This document shows positions 38,005 to 47,268 of a stretch of 53,522 nt of DNA, one piece after another. Position 1 is the first letter of the stretch; every line of letters begins with the position of its first letter. The stretch covers positions 1 through 53,522 of the forward strand of contig RFZJ01000017.1 in assembly GCA_009920765.1 (NCBI GenBank). Reading direction: 5' to 3'. The position numbers and the translations under genes were made by a program. The notes under the pieces were generated by a model that ran no database searches, was not told the DNA's origin, and saw only the letters and a program-made list of their open reading frames with translations. The stretch comes from Planctomycetota bacterium (lineage in GTDB: Bacteria; Planctomycetota; Planctomycetia; Gemmatales; Gemmataceae).

Positions 38005-39819
38005 CTACTTTCCCAATTGGGTTGCAAGCTCTTCAACCTCGACTACCATGCGATCCAACAACTTCAATCCTAATTCCCAGAAACCCGGGTCGTTCAAATC
38101 TATGTTCATTCTGGCAAGCAAATCCACGGGAGATTCCGAACCACCCCGCGATAATAAATCCATGTACTTGGGCACAAACAACTCTTTCTCCTGCTCGTAT
38201 TTTTGTACCAAAGCTAGGACCAGCAACTCACCAAAGGAATAGGCATAACAATAAAACGGAACATGAACAAAATGGCCAATATAAGACCACCAATAACCAT
38301 AGTTTTCAGAAAGATTCACCGAATCACCAAACATCGGCTGATTGGCTTCCGTCCAAAGCTTGTTGAACCTTTCCGACGAAAGCTCGCCCTCTTCTTTACG
38401 AGCCTTGTGCATTTTCTGTTCAAACCGGGTGAGAACAACCTGCCTGAAAACCGTGGCAAAACTGTCCTCAAGTTTGCCACAAAGCAGCGCCAGCCTGACT
38501 TTGGGATCTTGATACTTTTCGAGTAGCTTTTTAAAGACAAGCATTTCACCAAAGACACTGGCAGTTTCGGCGGTGGTAAGGGGTGTGTCACACTGCAGAT
38601 AGCCATTTTTTCGTGAAAGGTATTGATGCAACCCGTGCCCAAGCTCATGGGCCAGTGTTGAAACATCACGCATTTTCCCTGTATAACTCATGAGAATATA
38701 CGGATGAACGGAAGGTATTGCGCTGGAAGAAAAAGCTCCTCCCCGCTTACCATGCCTTAACTCCGCATCAATCCAGTTTGCATCAAAAAATTGATCAATA
38801 ATTTTCCCAGCTTCCGGCGAAAGTGCATGATAACTCTCCCTTACCAGTTTTGAGGCATCCTGCCATGAAACCAAAGGCATATCACCTTGAATAGGGGCGT
38901 AACGATCGTAATCTTCAAGCGAAGGCAAGCCAAGCAAACGCTTTTTTAATTTGTAATATCGATGAACTGTTGCTCCATGTTTCTCAACCGAATCCATAAG
39001 GGCTTGAACCATTTCAGCAGATGTTTCATTGGCGAGATGCCTTGAAGCCATGGGTGAGGGAAACTTCCTGACTTCACAATCATTTTGATGATCCAGCACC
39101 AGGGTGTTAAACAGATAGGAAAGCAATTTGCTTTGCTCTTTCAAACCCTTGGTAATTCCCTCAGCGCCTGCTTTTCGAATATTCCGGTCTGCATCATAAA
39201 GCTTGGCATTGATTTGTTGAAACGAAAGCTTCTGCTCCACCCCATCTTGGATAAAGGGGTAGGTCATCGAAGCAACTGTTTCATCAAAGAGCCTAACAAA
39301 TGCGGACCTACCAGTAAGGGTTTTGACATCCATTACTTTTTCTTCAGGTTCAGAAAGGTAGTGGGGTTTCCATGCACGCTTTTGCTCCAGGAAATGGGCA
39401 TACTTCAAAAGTTGTGGAGTTTTTGCGAGCCCCTTTGCAATATCATCAGGAATTGCAATGAGTTCCAGATCAAAGAAGAGAAGGTGCTGGTTGATTTTAG
39501 TTCGGGTCTCTCGAGTTTTTGCAACCAATGCCCCATGTGCGGCGTCATCCGTCTTGGCAGCATGCACCAGCGAGGCATAAATCGCTGGCCGATCCATGAT
39601 TTCATACAAGGATTCAACCTGCTGGATGGCTTGTAAAAGAAATGCCGCATCCGTAGGCTTCAGGGCGCTGATCTTGCCTCGATATTTCGCTTCAAATTCT
39701 TGCGCCAGCCTCTGGGCATCTGCTATGTCCTTGTCTAACTTCGGGTCAAGAATATTGGAATACAAGTCCTTTAGATCCCAGGCAACACCGTTTGCTCCAC
39801 CAGTATTTTCAATACTCAT
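38005..39819 (-). CDS. pepF: M3 family oligoendopeptidase F
   Basis: The 604-residue cytoplasmic thimet-type peptidase has the usual family length. The zinc site is HELGHGLHQYLS with the third ligand Glu in LTTAETASVFGEML. The helical channel domain and the C-terminal VNLSENYGYWWSYIGHF and PFYCYAYSFGELL motifs are recognisable. It degrades short peptides. It lies 15 bases after the MgtC/SapB gene, and its end abuts the NUDIX gene, suggesting one three-gene unit without an obvious shared pathway. Confidence 0.95.
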   Translation of the reverse strand: MSIENTGGANGVAWDLKDLYSNILDPKLDKDIADAQRLAQEFEAKYRGKISALKPTDAAFLLQAIQQVESLYEIMDRPAIYASLVHAAKTDDAAHGALVAKTRETRTKINQHLLFFDLELIAIPDDIAKGLAKTPQLLKYAHFLEQKRAWKPHYLSEPEEKVMDVKTLTGRSAFVRLFDETVASMTYPFIQDGVEQKLSFQQINAKLYDADRNIRKAGAEGITKGLKEQSKLLSYLFNTLVLDHQNDCEVRKFPSPMASRHLANETSAEMVQALMDSVEKHGATVHRYYKLKKRLLGLPSLEDYDRYAPIQGDMPLVSWQDASKLVRESYHALSPEAGKIIDQFFDANWIDAELRHGKRGGAFSSSAIPSVHPYILMSYTGKMRDVSTLAHELGHGLHQYLSRKNGYLQCDTPLTTAETASVFGEMLVFKKLLEKYQDPKVRLALLCGKLEDSFATVFRQVVLTRFEQKMHKARKEEGELSSERFNKLWTEANQPMFGDSVNLSENYGYWWSYIGHFVHVPFYCYAYSFGELLVLALVQKYEQEKELFVPKYMDLLSRGGSESPVDLLARMNIDLNDPGFWELGLKLLDRMVVEVEELATQLGK

Positions 39820-39834
39820 TTGAACAATCCTTTA

Positions 39835-40539
39835 TTAATCATTGATTCTCGGTTCTTTATCCCAACTCACCACCCGGACGCCAGGCTCTTCATTCAAGAT
39901 ATTGACCAGTTGCAGAATGGCTTTCTGCTGATTCATGGGAGAAACAATCTGGGCGGTAATTTCTATTTCCTTTAGTGCCTCCTGCTTGACAGTTGCAAGT
40001 GACTTTAAAGAAAGCGCTCGGTTTAATTCCAAAAATTTTACAAACACCTCACGAATGGCTGAGTCTTTTCCAAAAGTTATCACCACATTGATTTTAAAAT
40101 TCAACTCTTCCTCAGAAAATTTTTCAAGGCGCAACACCCAATTGGAAACAGGGCGGAAAATCAAATGCACCAGCAGCACGGTAACAGTGCCACCCATCGC
40201 AAAACCCCAATGCCCCGAACCGCATAACGCCCCAATCGCTGCACTGCACCAAAGCGTTGCAGCAGTGTTCATGCCACGAATATTAGCCCCTTGCTTGAGG
40301 ATTACTCCACCACCAAGAAACCCAATCCCACTAATGATGTAAGATGCAATTCTGGTTGGACTGCCAACATCATGCAGCAAAAAAGTGAGCGACATAAATA
40401 AAGCAGAACCAACACAAACCAAGGCATTGGTCCGAAGCCCCGCTGGATGTTGCCTGAATTCCCTTTCTAGCCCGATTAGTAACCCGAGGCCCAGCGCCGA
40501 ATATACATTCACGATAAAATCATTGTAATCCATGGTCAT
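39835..40539 (-). CDS. MgtC/SapB family membrane protein
   Basis: The 234-residue protein has about five transmembrane helices in residues 10-150, with family signatures GLGLLIGLEREFRQHPAGLRTNALVCVGSALFMSL and GIGFLGGGVILKQG...VRGMNTAATLWCSAAIGALCG-type sequence. A soluble ACT-like C-terminal domain (about 155-234) follows. MgtC proteins affect magnesium adaptation and ATP synthase in some pathogens, but most relatives are uncharacterised. It is first in a minus-strand run ahead of pepF. Confidence 0.93.
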   Translation of the reverse strand: MTMDYNDFIVNVYSALGLGLLIGLEREFRQHPAGLRTNALVCVGSALFMSLTFLLHDVGSPTRIASYIISGIGFLGGGVILKQGANIRGMNTAATLWCSAAIGALCGSGHWGFAMGGTVTVLLVHLIFRPVSNWVLRLEKFSEEELNFKINVVITFGKDSAIREVFVKFLELNRALSLKSLATVKQEALKEIEITAQIVSPMNQQKAILQLVNILNEEPGVRVVSWDKEPRIND

Positions 40540-40679
40540 TCTCAGTTCTTCCCGGCACCCAACAAAGAAACGAATTTTTCAACTTAGGGCTGGCATTAAA
40601 ACTATTTTTGTTATGATAATGCCTTCTAAGTCATTTGTATCCTAGGAAAGATATTTATATTTAATCGAGGCAGGAAGCA

Positions 40680-41393
40680 ATGGAATGGATTGTCCCCCTG
40701 GTCACACTGACCGGCATGGAAGTGGTTTTAGGAATCGACAATATTATCTTTCTAGCTATTCTTGCAGGCAGACTTCCCAAGGAACAACGTGGCTACGCCA
40801 GGCAAATAGGCCTTGTTCTTGCATTGGGAACCCGCTTGTTACTGCTGTTCAGCATAGCTTGGATTTTAAGCCTGCAGCAAATTATTTTAACCCTTCCCGA
40901 TTGGGTCGCAAAAACAGAGGAAGCCAGGGAGATTTCCTGGAAAGACCTTATCCTACTTTCAGGTGGTATGTTTCTAATCGCAAAAAGTACATTTGAAATT
41001 CATCACAAGCTTGAAGGGCACCCCGAAGGTCATCCAGATCAAACCCCAGGCACCAAAAGTAATTTTGCAGTGGTACTCGTACAAATCGCATTGCTCGATA
41101 TTGTTTTTTCACTCGATTCAGTGATCACCGCAGTGGGTATGGTTCAAGAAATAGGTGTCATTATCACTGCGATGGTTATTACTGTATTTGTGATGATGGC
41201 TTTTGCAGGCCCAGTCAGCAACTTCGTTGAAAAGCATCCCACCCTTAAAGTACTCGCACTTAGCTTCTTAATTCTTATAGGGGTGGTTTTGATGGCGGAA
41301 GGCATGGGCCAGCACATCGACAAAGCCTACATTTACTTTGCCATGGGCTTCTCGTTTACCGTGGAAATGATCAACCTTCGCGTGCGTGCCTAA
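40680..41393 (+). CDS. TerC family integral membrane protein
   Basis: The 237-residue protein has about seven membrane segments. It opens with the TerC signature LTGMEVVLGIDNIIFLAILAGRLP, with Asp in the helix, and has a second acidic membrane motif DIVFSLDSVITAVGM. Members are linked to manganese or calcium efflux or to tellurite resistance; no ter operon adjoins it. An AGGA before the ATG supports the start. It is divergent from the MgtC/SapB gene. I found no yybP-ykoY-like manganese riboswitch in the 140-base leader. Confidence 0.94.
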   Translation: MEWIVPLVTLTGMEVVLGIDNIIFLAILAGRLPKEQRGYARQIGLVLALGTRLLLLFSIAWILSLQQIILTLPDWVAKTEEAREISWKDLILLSGGMFLIAKSTFEIHHKLEGHPEGHPDQTPGTKSNFAVVLVQIALLDIVFSLDSVITAVGMVQEIGVIITAMVITVFVMMAFAGPVSNFVEKHPTLKVLALSFLILIGVVLMAEGMGQHIDKAYIYFAMGFSFTVEMINLRVRA

Positions 41394-41399
41394 TCAATA

Positions 41400-42239
41400 C
41401 TAAGCAAGAAGGGGCGCAATTCGCTCACGGGCAAGCTTTGCTGCCTGATCTGGATCTTCAACATAAGGATAAAGCTCAATCGTCACCCATTCTTTATAAC
41501 CAATTGCTTTAATGGCTTCGATTGCAGATTTAAAATCAATAGCTCCATCGCCCGGGATAAGGTGATGATGCACGCGAGTATTGGCAATATCTTCCAGATG
41601 AAAATGCTTGATATACTTTGCCAGCCTTGGAATCGTGGAGGCAGGGTCATCGCCAACACAATACGAATGGCCTATGTCAAAGTTACATCCAACCATGGGA
41701 GACTTAATGTGACCCATAAATTCCAAAAACTGATCCGCCGTTTCGATCAACAAACCGGGCTCAGGTTCTATAAGCAGTAAAACACCTTCTTTTTCAGCAT
41801 GTTCGATCACTGGCTTTAGCATTTCCACAAACAACTTAAGACCTGCATTCCATGAAGCGCCAGCCTCGACAGGGCCACCCGGCTCGGTTGTGATGCAAGG
41901 TGCTCCCAATTCTTTCGCCATTGTCAAACAACGCATGGTGTGATCGATACGAATCTGGCGGTAATGTTTATCTGGTTCGATCCAAGATGGATACCAATAA
42001 CGCTGCCTCGAATCATTGACAGCATGCATCATGAAGGAATTAATGTTGGAAATGGCAAGGTTATTGGACTTAAGGGCATTTCGGATACCCTGCTTTTGTT
42101 CCTCGAGCATGAAGGCAGGCCAGGCATGTGGCACGTCCGCCATGATTTCAATTCCCTGATAACCCAGCTTACCGATCTTTTTGGCAGCATCGTTAAAGGA
42201 AAATCGCAAATAAGCATTACTACTAAAAGCTAGCTTCAT
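41400..42239 (-). CDS. Sugar phosphate isomerase/epimerase-like TIM-barrel protein
   Basis: The 279-residue protein has the xylose-isomerase-like/AP endonuclease 2 fold. The start KLAFSSNAYLRFSFNDAAKKIGKLGYQGIEIM and the metal-site residues are visible: Glu in LIEPEPG, Asp in GCNFDIGHS, His in KHFHLEDI and Glu in VTIELYPY. The reaction is unassigned; the family includes inosose-processing enzymes. Its start overlaps the end of the inositol-phosphate synthase gene by 4 bases, so a role in inositol metabolism is plausible but not shown. Confidence 0.92.
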   Translation of the reverse strand: MKLAFSSNAYLRFSFNDAAKKIGKLGYQGIEIMADVPHAWPAFMLEEQKQGIRNALKSNNLAISNINSFMMHAVNDSRQRYWYPSWIEPDKHYRQIRIDHTMRCLTMAKELGAPCITTEPGGPVEAGASWNAGLKLFVEMLKPVIEHAEKEGVLLLIEPEPGLLIETADQFLEFMGHIKSPMVGCNFDIGHSYCVGDDPASTIPRLAKYIKHFHLEDIANTRVHHHLIPGDGAIDFKSAIEAIKAIGYKEWVTIELYPYVEDPDQAAKLARERIAPLLA

Positions 42240-43444
42240 GATTTTTCTCCGGTTTCTTCGACATAATCTCGAAGCATTTCGAATTGCTGGAAGAAATCAT
42301 GGTTGGTTTCGCCCATGGGGCCCTTGAAGAAGCAAGAAAGATGACGCATGATGCCCGATTCTCCCCTGCGCTTTGCAAACAGTGCGAACCTGGCAAGATC
42401 AATCACCAAAGGCGCAGCCAAGACTGAATCGCATCCCTGCCAAATGAATTGAAGAATCATCGGCGTGCCAAGAAAGCCCTGGTAATGAATATGATTCCAA
42501 GCAGTTTTCCAATCATCCATCGAGGGAATATACTCAATGGTGACCAAGGTCTGGGGTTTGTAGCCAACGATTGAGGAAATGACCTGATCCTTGGTTTTGA
42601 TTTTGGAAGCCTTGTTGGCTGGATCATCAAGGACAATACCATCGCGGTTGCCAAAGATATTATGGCCGACCCAGCTAAGAATCTTCCAGTTGCGCAGTGC
42701 GAACATAGGGGCCAGCACAGATTTCATCAGGGTTTCGCCTGTCTTGCCATCCTGCCCTGCAAGAGGTGCCCCCTTGATTTTTGCGAGTTCCTGAATTGCA
42801 GGGAACGAAGCGCCAAGCGATGGGGTAAAATTAACAAAGGGCATTCCAAGATCAACTGCGGCCCAAGCATACATCGAGCTGGTGGGAAGAACATTTTCAC
42901 CTGCATCCAAGGCGGCATTCATGGCTTTTAGAGTTTGATGCTGAATACCGGTTTGAAAAGGCGGCTCGGTGGAAGCAACACTCATCACAACCACATGTTC
43001 AAGATCGTTGGCTTTTTGGAAGTTTTTAAGGTCGGCTTGAATGCGTTCAATGGTTTGACGCGGAGTTTCCCTGACATTCGCTTTTTCCAAATCAGCCATC
43101 TTGGCAATGGTTGATCCCGATTCAACCGCAGAGCCTGGCTTGATATTCTTGCTCCATTCTGCAAGATCTTTCTCTGAACCCGCAAGCATTGCTGCATCAA
43201 ATATTCTAGCTTTAAGGTGTAACTCCCTGGCAGTATCAACAAACGAACCTTTGCGGATTTCATGGCCTCCCACCACAAAGGAGTCCAAAGCATCCAGCTT
43301 CAAGGTTTCAAAGAGTGGCAGTTCTGTAACCAGCGATGTGGTATCAGAAAGCTTGTTGCGAATGGCAGCAAGGCCTAGTGCTGCAGTTGTTCCAACACCG
43401 CCACATGCACCTATCAACCACAGACCCACTTTTTTCTTTGCCAT
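42236..43444 (-). CDS. Inositol-3-phosphate synthase
   Basis: The 402-residue enzyme uses NAD to convert glucose 6-phosphate to inositol 3-phosphate. The Rossmann motif GACGGVGTTAALGLAA, MSVASTEPPF, FTPSLGASFPAIQELA and the signature NIFGNRDGIVLDDPANKASKIKTK place it in the MIPS family. The ATG at 43444 is chosen because GGAG is about 9 bases upstream; a longer ATG at 43477 has no such site. It is translationally coupled to the TIM-barrel gene. The product would feed inositol lipids or other inositol derivatives. Confidence 0.94.
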   Translation of the reverse strand: MAKKKVGLWLIGACGGVGTTAALGLAAIRNKLSDTTSLVTELPLFETLKLDALDSFVVGGHEIRKGSFVDTARELHLKARIFDAAMLAGSEKDLAEWSKNIKPGSAVESGSTIAKMADLEKANVRETPRQTIERIQADLKNFQKANDLEHVVVMSVASTEPPFQTGIQHQTLKAMNAALDAGENVLPTSSMYAWAAVDLGMPFVNFTPSLGASFPAIQELAKIKGAPLAGQDGKTGETLMKSVLAPMFALRNWKILSWVGHNIFGNRDGIVLDDPANKASKIKTKDQVISSIVGYKPQTLVTIEYIPSMDDWKTAWNHIHYQGFLGTPMILQFIWQGCDSVLAAPLVIDLARFALFAKRRGESGIMRHLSCFFKGPMGETNHDFFQQFEMLRDYVEETGEKS

Positions 43445-43640
43445 GAAATTCAGCTCCAATGATGATTTAATTATCAAAAGGAAGGATAGTTAAAGTGGCA
43501 GCCTGCCAAGCATTTCCAAATACTTAAGTGTTATTATCAGAACCGCATACCCATAGGGCAAGCATGATCAATGATATGAAATAATCTTTGGAGTGCTACA
43601 ATAATCATAAGATAGTCTTTTTCCTGCTGTGGAGTTACGA

Positions 43641-44906
43641 ATGTCTGCAGATAATTCGATATATTGTTCGATTGATGAAGCAATCGAAGAACTTCGACAA
43701 GGTCGCCTTATTGTTGTAGTTGATGATCTGAATCGCGAAAATGAAGGCGATTTAGTGATTGCTGCTGAAAAAGCTACTCCAGAAAACATCAATTTCATGA
43801 TGCGAAATGGTTGTGGCTTGGTTTGCCTGGCTATGTCGACCACTATTTGCAACCGACTTAACCTTGACGTCCTGCCTTCCCCACACTCAGAAGGCATAAG
43901 CACCCCTTTTACCCCATATATAGATGCCCGTACTGGTATAACAACCGGAACCTCGTCGTTTGACAGGGCCCGCACCGTACAAGTTGCAATCGATGATAAT
44001 TCCACCCCCCATGACTTGATTCGTGGAAAAGGACATGTGCCAGGCCTTAAGGCACGCGATGGAGGCGTTCTTGTACGGGCAGGACATACCGAAGGTAGTG
44101 TTGATCTTGCCAGGCTTGCAGGCATGAAAGAAGCCGCTGTTATTTGTGAAGTGGTAAACCCTGATGGCAGCATGGCCCGAGTAGCAGATTTGATTCCTTA
44201 CTGCAAAAAACATGGTCTTAAAATGTGTACCATCGAGGACCTGATCAAATACCGCAGACAACGCGAAAAATTAATTCGCAGAGAAATCGAACTCAAACTT
44301 CCCACCAAACTAGGTAATTTTGACCTCATAGCCTACTCCTCAGTCGTTGATACTGAGCCTCACCTTGCGTTGTGCGCTGGGGGAGTTGGTGTAATGTCCA
44401 ACGGCCAAGTGGCAATTCAGGAAGAACCTGTGCTTGTTCGCATTCATAGCCAGTGCCTGACGGGCGATATTTTTGACAGCTTGCTTTGTGATTGTGGTTC
44501 GCAGTTGCATCATGCCATGCGCCAAATAGAAAAAGTTGGCAAAGGAGTGCTGCTTTACATGAGGCAGGAAGGCCGGGGCATTGGCCTGCTTTCCAAATTA
44601 AAAGCTTATAAACTTCAACAAGAAGAAGGCTTGGACACGGTAGAAGCCAATCAAAAGCTAGGATTTGGAGCTGATTTAAGGCATTATGGTATTGGGGCCC
44701 AAATTCTCAACGATCTTGGTATCCGAGACATCAAGTTGCTTACCAACAATCCCAAAAAAGTCGTGGGCCTTGACGGGTACGGCCTTCGAATCACCGAGCG
44801 TATTCCCATTCAGATAATTGCTAACGAAAATAACAGGCGCTACCTTGAAACGAAAAAATCGAAACTAGGTCACATTTTTGATGATATGAACTTAAAAGAT
44901 GAATAA
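43641..44906 (+). CDS. ribBA: RibBA: DHBP synthase / GTP cyclohydrolase II
   Basis: This bifunctional riboflavin enzyme has 421 residues from the ATG at 43641, which has GGAG 6 bases before it. The N-terminal dihydroxybutanone-phosphate synthase half (about 1-205) shows DDLNRENEGDLVIAAE and the catalytic THxxxR-type site in HTEGSVDLARLAG. The GTP cyclohydrolase II half (about 210-410) shows SQCLTGDIFDSLLCDCG, providing zinc cysteines, and MRQEGRGIGLLSKLKAY. Both halves look intact. No FMN riboswitch-like leader was recognised upstream. It converges closely with the membrane-protein gene. Confidence 0.97.
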   Translation: MSADNSIYCSIDEAIEELRQGRLIVVVDDLNRENEGDLVIAAEKATPENINFMMRNGCGLVCLAMSTTICNRLNLDVLPSPHSEGISTPFTPYIDARTGITTGTSSFDRARTVQVAIDDNSTPHDLIRGKGHVPGLKARDGGVLVRAGHTEGSVDLARLAGMKEAAVICEVVNPDGSMARVADLIPYCKKHGLKMCTIEDLIKYRRQREKLIRREIELKLPTKLGNFDLIAYSSVVDTEPHLALCAGGVGVMSNGQVAIQEEPVLVRIHSQCLTGDIFDSLLCDCGSQLHHAMRQIEKVGKGVLLYMRQEGRGIGLLSKLKAYKLQQEEGLDTVEANQKLGFGADLRHYGIGAQILNDLGIRDIKLLTNNPKKVVGLDGYGLRITERIPIQIIANENNRRYLETKKSKLGHIFDDMNLKDE

Positions 44907-44909
44907 AGA

Positions 44910-46379
44910 TTAACGTCCACCTGGCTTGGGAGCAGAAACAGGCATGGATACGCCCCTGTAAAGTACGATTTCCTTGACCCTCCAATCCGGAGGGGAATTT
45001 TGATCTGCTTTTTCTTCGCCTACAACCACAAAAGTCGCCTGCACCAGGTACTTTGGAAAAAGTAATATCAAGCAGTCCAACTCAAATTCGATTTTTCCAC
45101 CCACATTTTTATAACGTGGCACAACCCCGTTTTCTATCCGAATCCAATCCGATCCGCCTGTAAGTTGAGCTGAGGGAGTGTGATCTGTCATTGGCCTGAA
45201 TGCCTTGGCAAGAAGATCTAGAATTCCAACTTTCATGACTGGATCGGACCAGAAATTGTCACCAATGCGAACAAACTTCCCATCAAATAGTTGTTGTGCG
45301 GCTGCAAGAAAAGCCTGACGCTCTGGAGATTCAGCAGCTTGAACAATCGCCCCGCCTACAACACCTAAACCAGGAGGAATAGAAGGGGTGAAACCTTTGA
45401 TTATTTGCTCTCGGTTTTGTGGTTCTGCCAAGCCATAAACCGCAGGTTCCCAAACTTTGTTTGCCACTGCCATGCACCATTTGGAAGCAAACTCGATTGC
45501 AGAGACAGAAAGCTCAAATTTTTTGCGGGACTCTTCATTGACTTTAAGCTTTTGAGTCAAACCAGATCCATCAAGAAGAACCTGCCATTGTCGGCCTTTA
45601 AAGCCACCGGTCGGGCTTTCCTGCCCCAAGGCAGAAACCGCCACATCTATGGTGCCATCAGGTAAGTCCAACTGATAAACAAGCCTTACAAGGTAACCTC
45701 CCATTTCATAAACAGGGGAGCTGGCGGATTTCAAACTAAACTTGGCAGCGGTATCACCGGCAAACTGAATCAACCGCACATAATCCTTTGCTTTAAAAGC
45801 GGAATAAGCGCCTTTGCTGAGGGGATCGGGGGCAATATTGTAAGTGATTTCGAAGGTGGTACGGAGGTTGGATTCCTCAGACGGACGGGGCGGTTTCAAG
45901 GTTAGTAAAAACGCCTTGTCTATTTCACCCCTGGCGATGATACCCAGCCATTGCTTGACGAAAGTATCTGCTTGATTTCTAACCGCAAAGTAAGTGCCCG
46001 CATAATTTGCAAAGTAGCACAAAATGAAAATGGCTGTGATTTGCATCGACCAAAGTGCCAGTTTCTCGCCACCAATGGTGTTATCGGAAGCTTTTATACG
46101 GGTGTAGGCAAAGAAACTTAAAAGGATTGAAAAAGCTGGCCAGAAAATAACCCAAGGAGACATGATCCAAGGTGTGCCAAAGAAAAATGCCGCACCAAAA
46201 CCCCCGGAAAGGGTCAGTACAAACAATCCACCCAGCACTGCTCCTAGAATCGCAAGAATCGATATGGGCTTATAGCCTTTATCCTGATCGCCCGGGAGAG
46301 AATCTGCAAAAACAGGGTCACCGGGGAAAGAAGAATATTTCCCTGATGGACCCACCGGTTTTTCGCCCGACTCACTCAT
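44910..46379 (-). CDS. Membrane protein of unknown function, last gene of the secG-rpoZ run
   Basis: The 489-residue product begins with a Pro/Ser-rich cytoplasmic stretch. About three transmembrane segments follow in residues 40-150 (SILAILGAVLGGLFVLTL, WVIFWPAFSILLSFFAY, MQITAIFILCYFANY), then a large soluble domain. The DUF4190-like membrane part is only a loose resemblance. The ATG at 46379 is preferred over a TTG at 46382. It follows rpoZ by 12 bases, where many bacteria have coaBC. No function can be assigned. Confidence 0.85.
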   Translation of the reverse strand: MSESGEKPVGPSGKYSSFPGDPVFADSLPGDQDKGYKPISILAILGAVLGGLFVLTLSGGFGAAFFFGTPWIMSPWVIFWPAFSILLSFFAYTRIKASDNTIGGEKLALWSMQITAIFILCYFANYAGTYFAVRNQADTFVKQWLGIIARGEIDKAFLLTLKPPRPSEESNLRTTFEITYNIAPDPLSKGAYSAFKAKDYVRLIQFAGDTAAKFSLKSASSPVYEMGGYLVRLVYQLDLPDGTIDVAVSALGQESPTGGFKGRQWQVLLDGSGLTQKLKVNEESRKKFELSVSAIEFASKWCMAVANKVWEPAVYGLAEPQNREQIIKGFTPSIPPGLGVVGGAIVQAAESPERQAFLAAAQQLFDGKFVRIGDNFWSDPVMKVGILDLLAKAFRPMTDHTPSAQLTGGSDWIRIENGVVPRYKNVGGKIEFELDCLILLFPKYLVQATFVVVGEEKADQNSPPDWRVKEIVLYRGVSMPVSAPKPGGR

Positions 46380-46391
46380 CAAGCAACCCCA

Positions 46392-46673
46392 TTAATCAAC
46401 ACCTAATTCACCGGAAATATCGCCAGCCATTGCCCTACGGGCAGCATCGCTTTCGTTGTTGGCACGAGCTTGGATTGCACCTGTCTTATCAAGGAATATT
46501 TTGTCCTCGAGAATTTCCTGCAACACGATTGACATCTTGTCGGAATGGCGGGTAACCACCAAAGGCTTTGCACCCTGGCTAAGCATTGCAAGCCTTTTTT
46601 GAATCATGGTGGAAAGCTTAAAACGGCCTCCAACTCGATTAACAATGGCTTCTTCCTTAAGTTCATCTAGCAT
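46392..46673 (-). CDS. rpoZ: RNA polymerase omega subunit
   Basis: The 93-residue protein matches the omega family: NRVGGRFKLSTMIQKRLAMLSQGAKPLV is the conserved core, followed by a short acidic tail. Omega helps fold and assemble the beta-prime subunit. Its position 4 bases after gmk is the widely conserved gmk-rpoZ arrangement, which supports the call despite the divergent C-terminus. Confidence 0.9.
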   Translation of the reverse strand: MLDELKEEAIVNRVGGRFKLSTMIQKRLAMLSQGAKPLVVTRHSDKMSIVLQEILEDKIFLDKTGAIQARANNESDAARRAMAGDISGELGVD

Positions 46674-46677
46674 AGCA

Positions 46678-47268
46678 TCACCTTTCTATAAATAACGGTC
46701 TGATTAAATCCTTGATCTTGACTACAGCTTTTTCCAAATCGTCGTTGACTACTTTAAAATCATATTCTGCAGCCTGCTCCATCTCCTGCTTCGCACTTGC
46801 CAACCTTTTGGCAAGCGTTTCTTCGGTCTCTGTGCCCCTGGATCTAAGCCTGGCTTCACAAGCATTCATATCAGGAGGTACCACGAAAATACTTTTACTG
46901 ATTGCGCCCGTCTTGCGTATCTGGCCCGCTCCTTGAACATCAATTTCCAGCACCACTCCAATCCCTCGCGTCCTGCGCGCATCTACCTCAGAAATTAGCG
47001 TACCATAATAATTGCCATAAACCTCGGCCCATTCAAGAAAAGATCCTTTGCTGACTCCATCCTGAAACTTCATCTTGTCCCAGAAAAAATAATCTACACC
47101 ATCCACCTCAAACGGCCTCATCTTGCGGGTTGTTACAGAAATCGCACCCTCCAACGGCATAGACTTATCTTTGAGCAATTCCTTGACCAGCGTCGATTTC
47201 CCGCTGCCACTCGGCCCGGATATTATAATCAATGGCCCCCGAAAAGCTTGCTTTGTACTATTCGACAT
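46678..47268 (-). CDS. gmk: Guanylate kinase
   Basis: The 196-residue enzyme phosphorylates GMP to GDP with ATP. The P-loop GPSGSGKST, the GMP-binding SVTTRKMRPFEVDGVDYFF and EWAEVYGNYYGT, and the IDVQGAGQIRK Walker-B-like segment are all present and of standard length. It overlaps yicC by 11 bases and precedes rpoZ by 4 bases on the minus strand. Confidence 0.97.
   Translation of the reverse strand: MSNSTKQAFRGPLIIISGPSGSGKSTLVKELLKDKSMPLEGAISVTTRKMRPFEVDGVDYFFWDKMKFQDGVSKGSFLEWAEVYGNYYGTLISEVDARRTRGIGVVLEIDVQGAGQIRKTGAISKSIFVVPPDMNACEARLRSRGTETEETLAKRLASAKQEMEQAAEYDFKVVNDDLEKAVVKIKDLIRPLFIER

Noticed and set aside
40540..40679. Manganese (yybP-ykoY) riboswitch ahead of the TerC gene
   Set aside because: The conserved purine-rich core was not found. 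Only a 7-bp inverted repeat (40592-40598 with 40617-40623) is present, which is too weak to call.
41400..43444. Part of an ebo-type metabolite-traffic cluster
   Set aside because: No eboA-, UbiA- or TatD-like genes adjoin the pair, so the assignment is unsupported.
43480..43640. FMN riboswitch ahead of ribBA
   Set aside because: The characteristic leader was not recognised, and the space is short and AT-rich.
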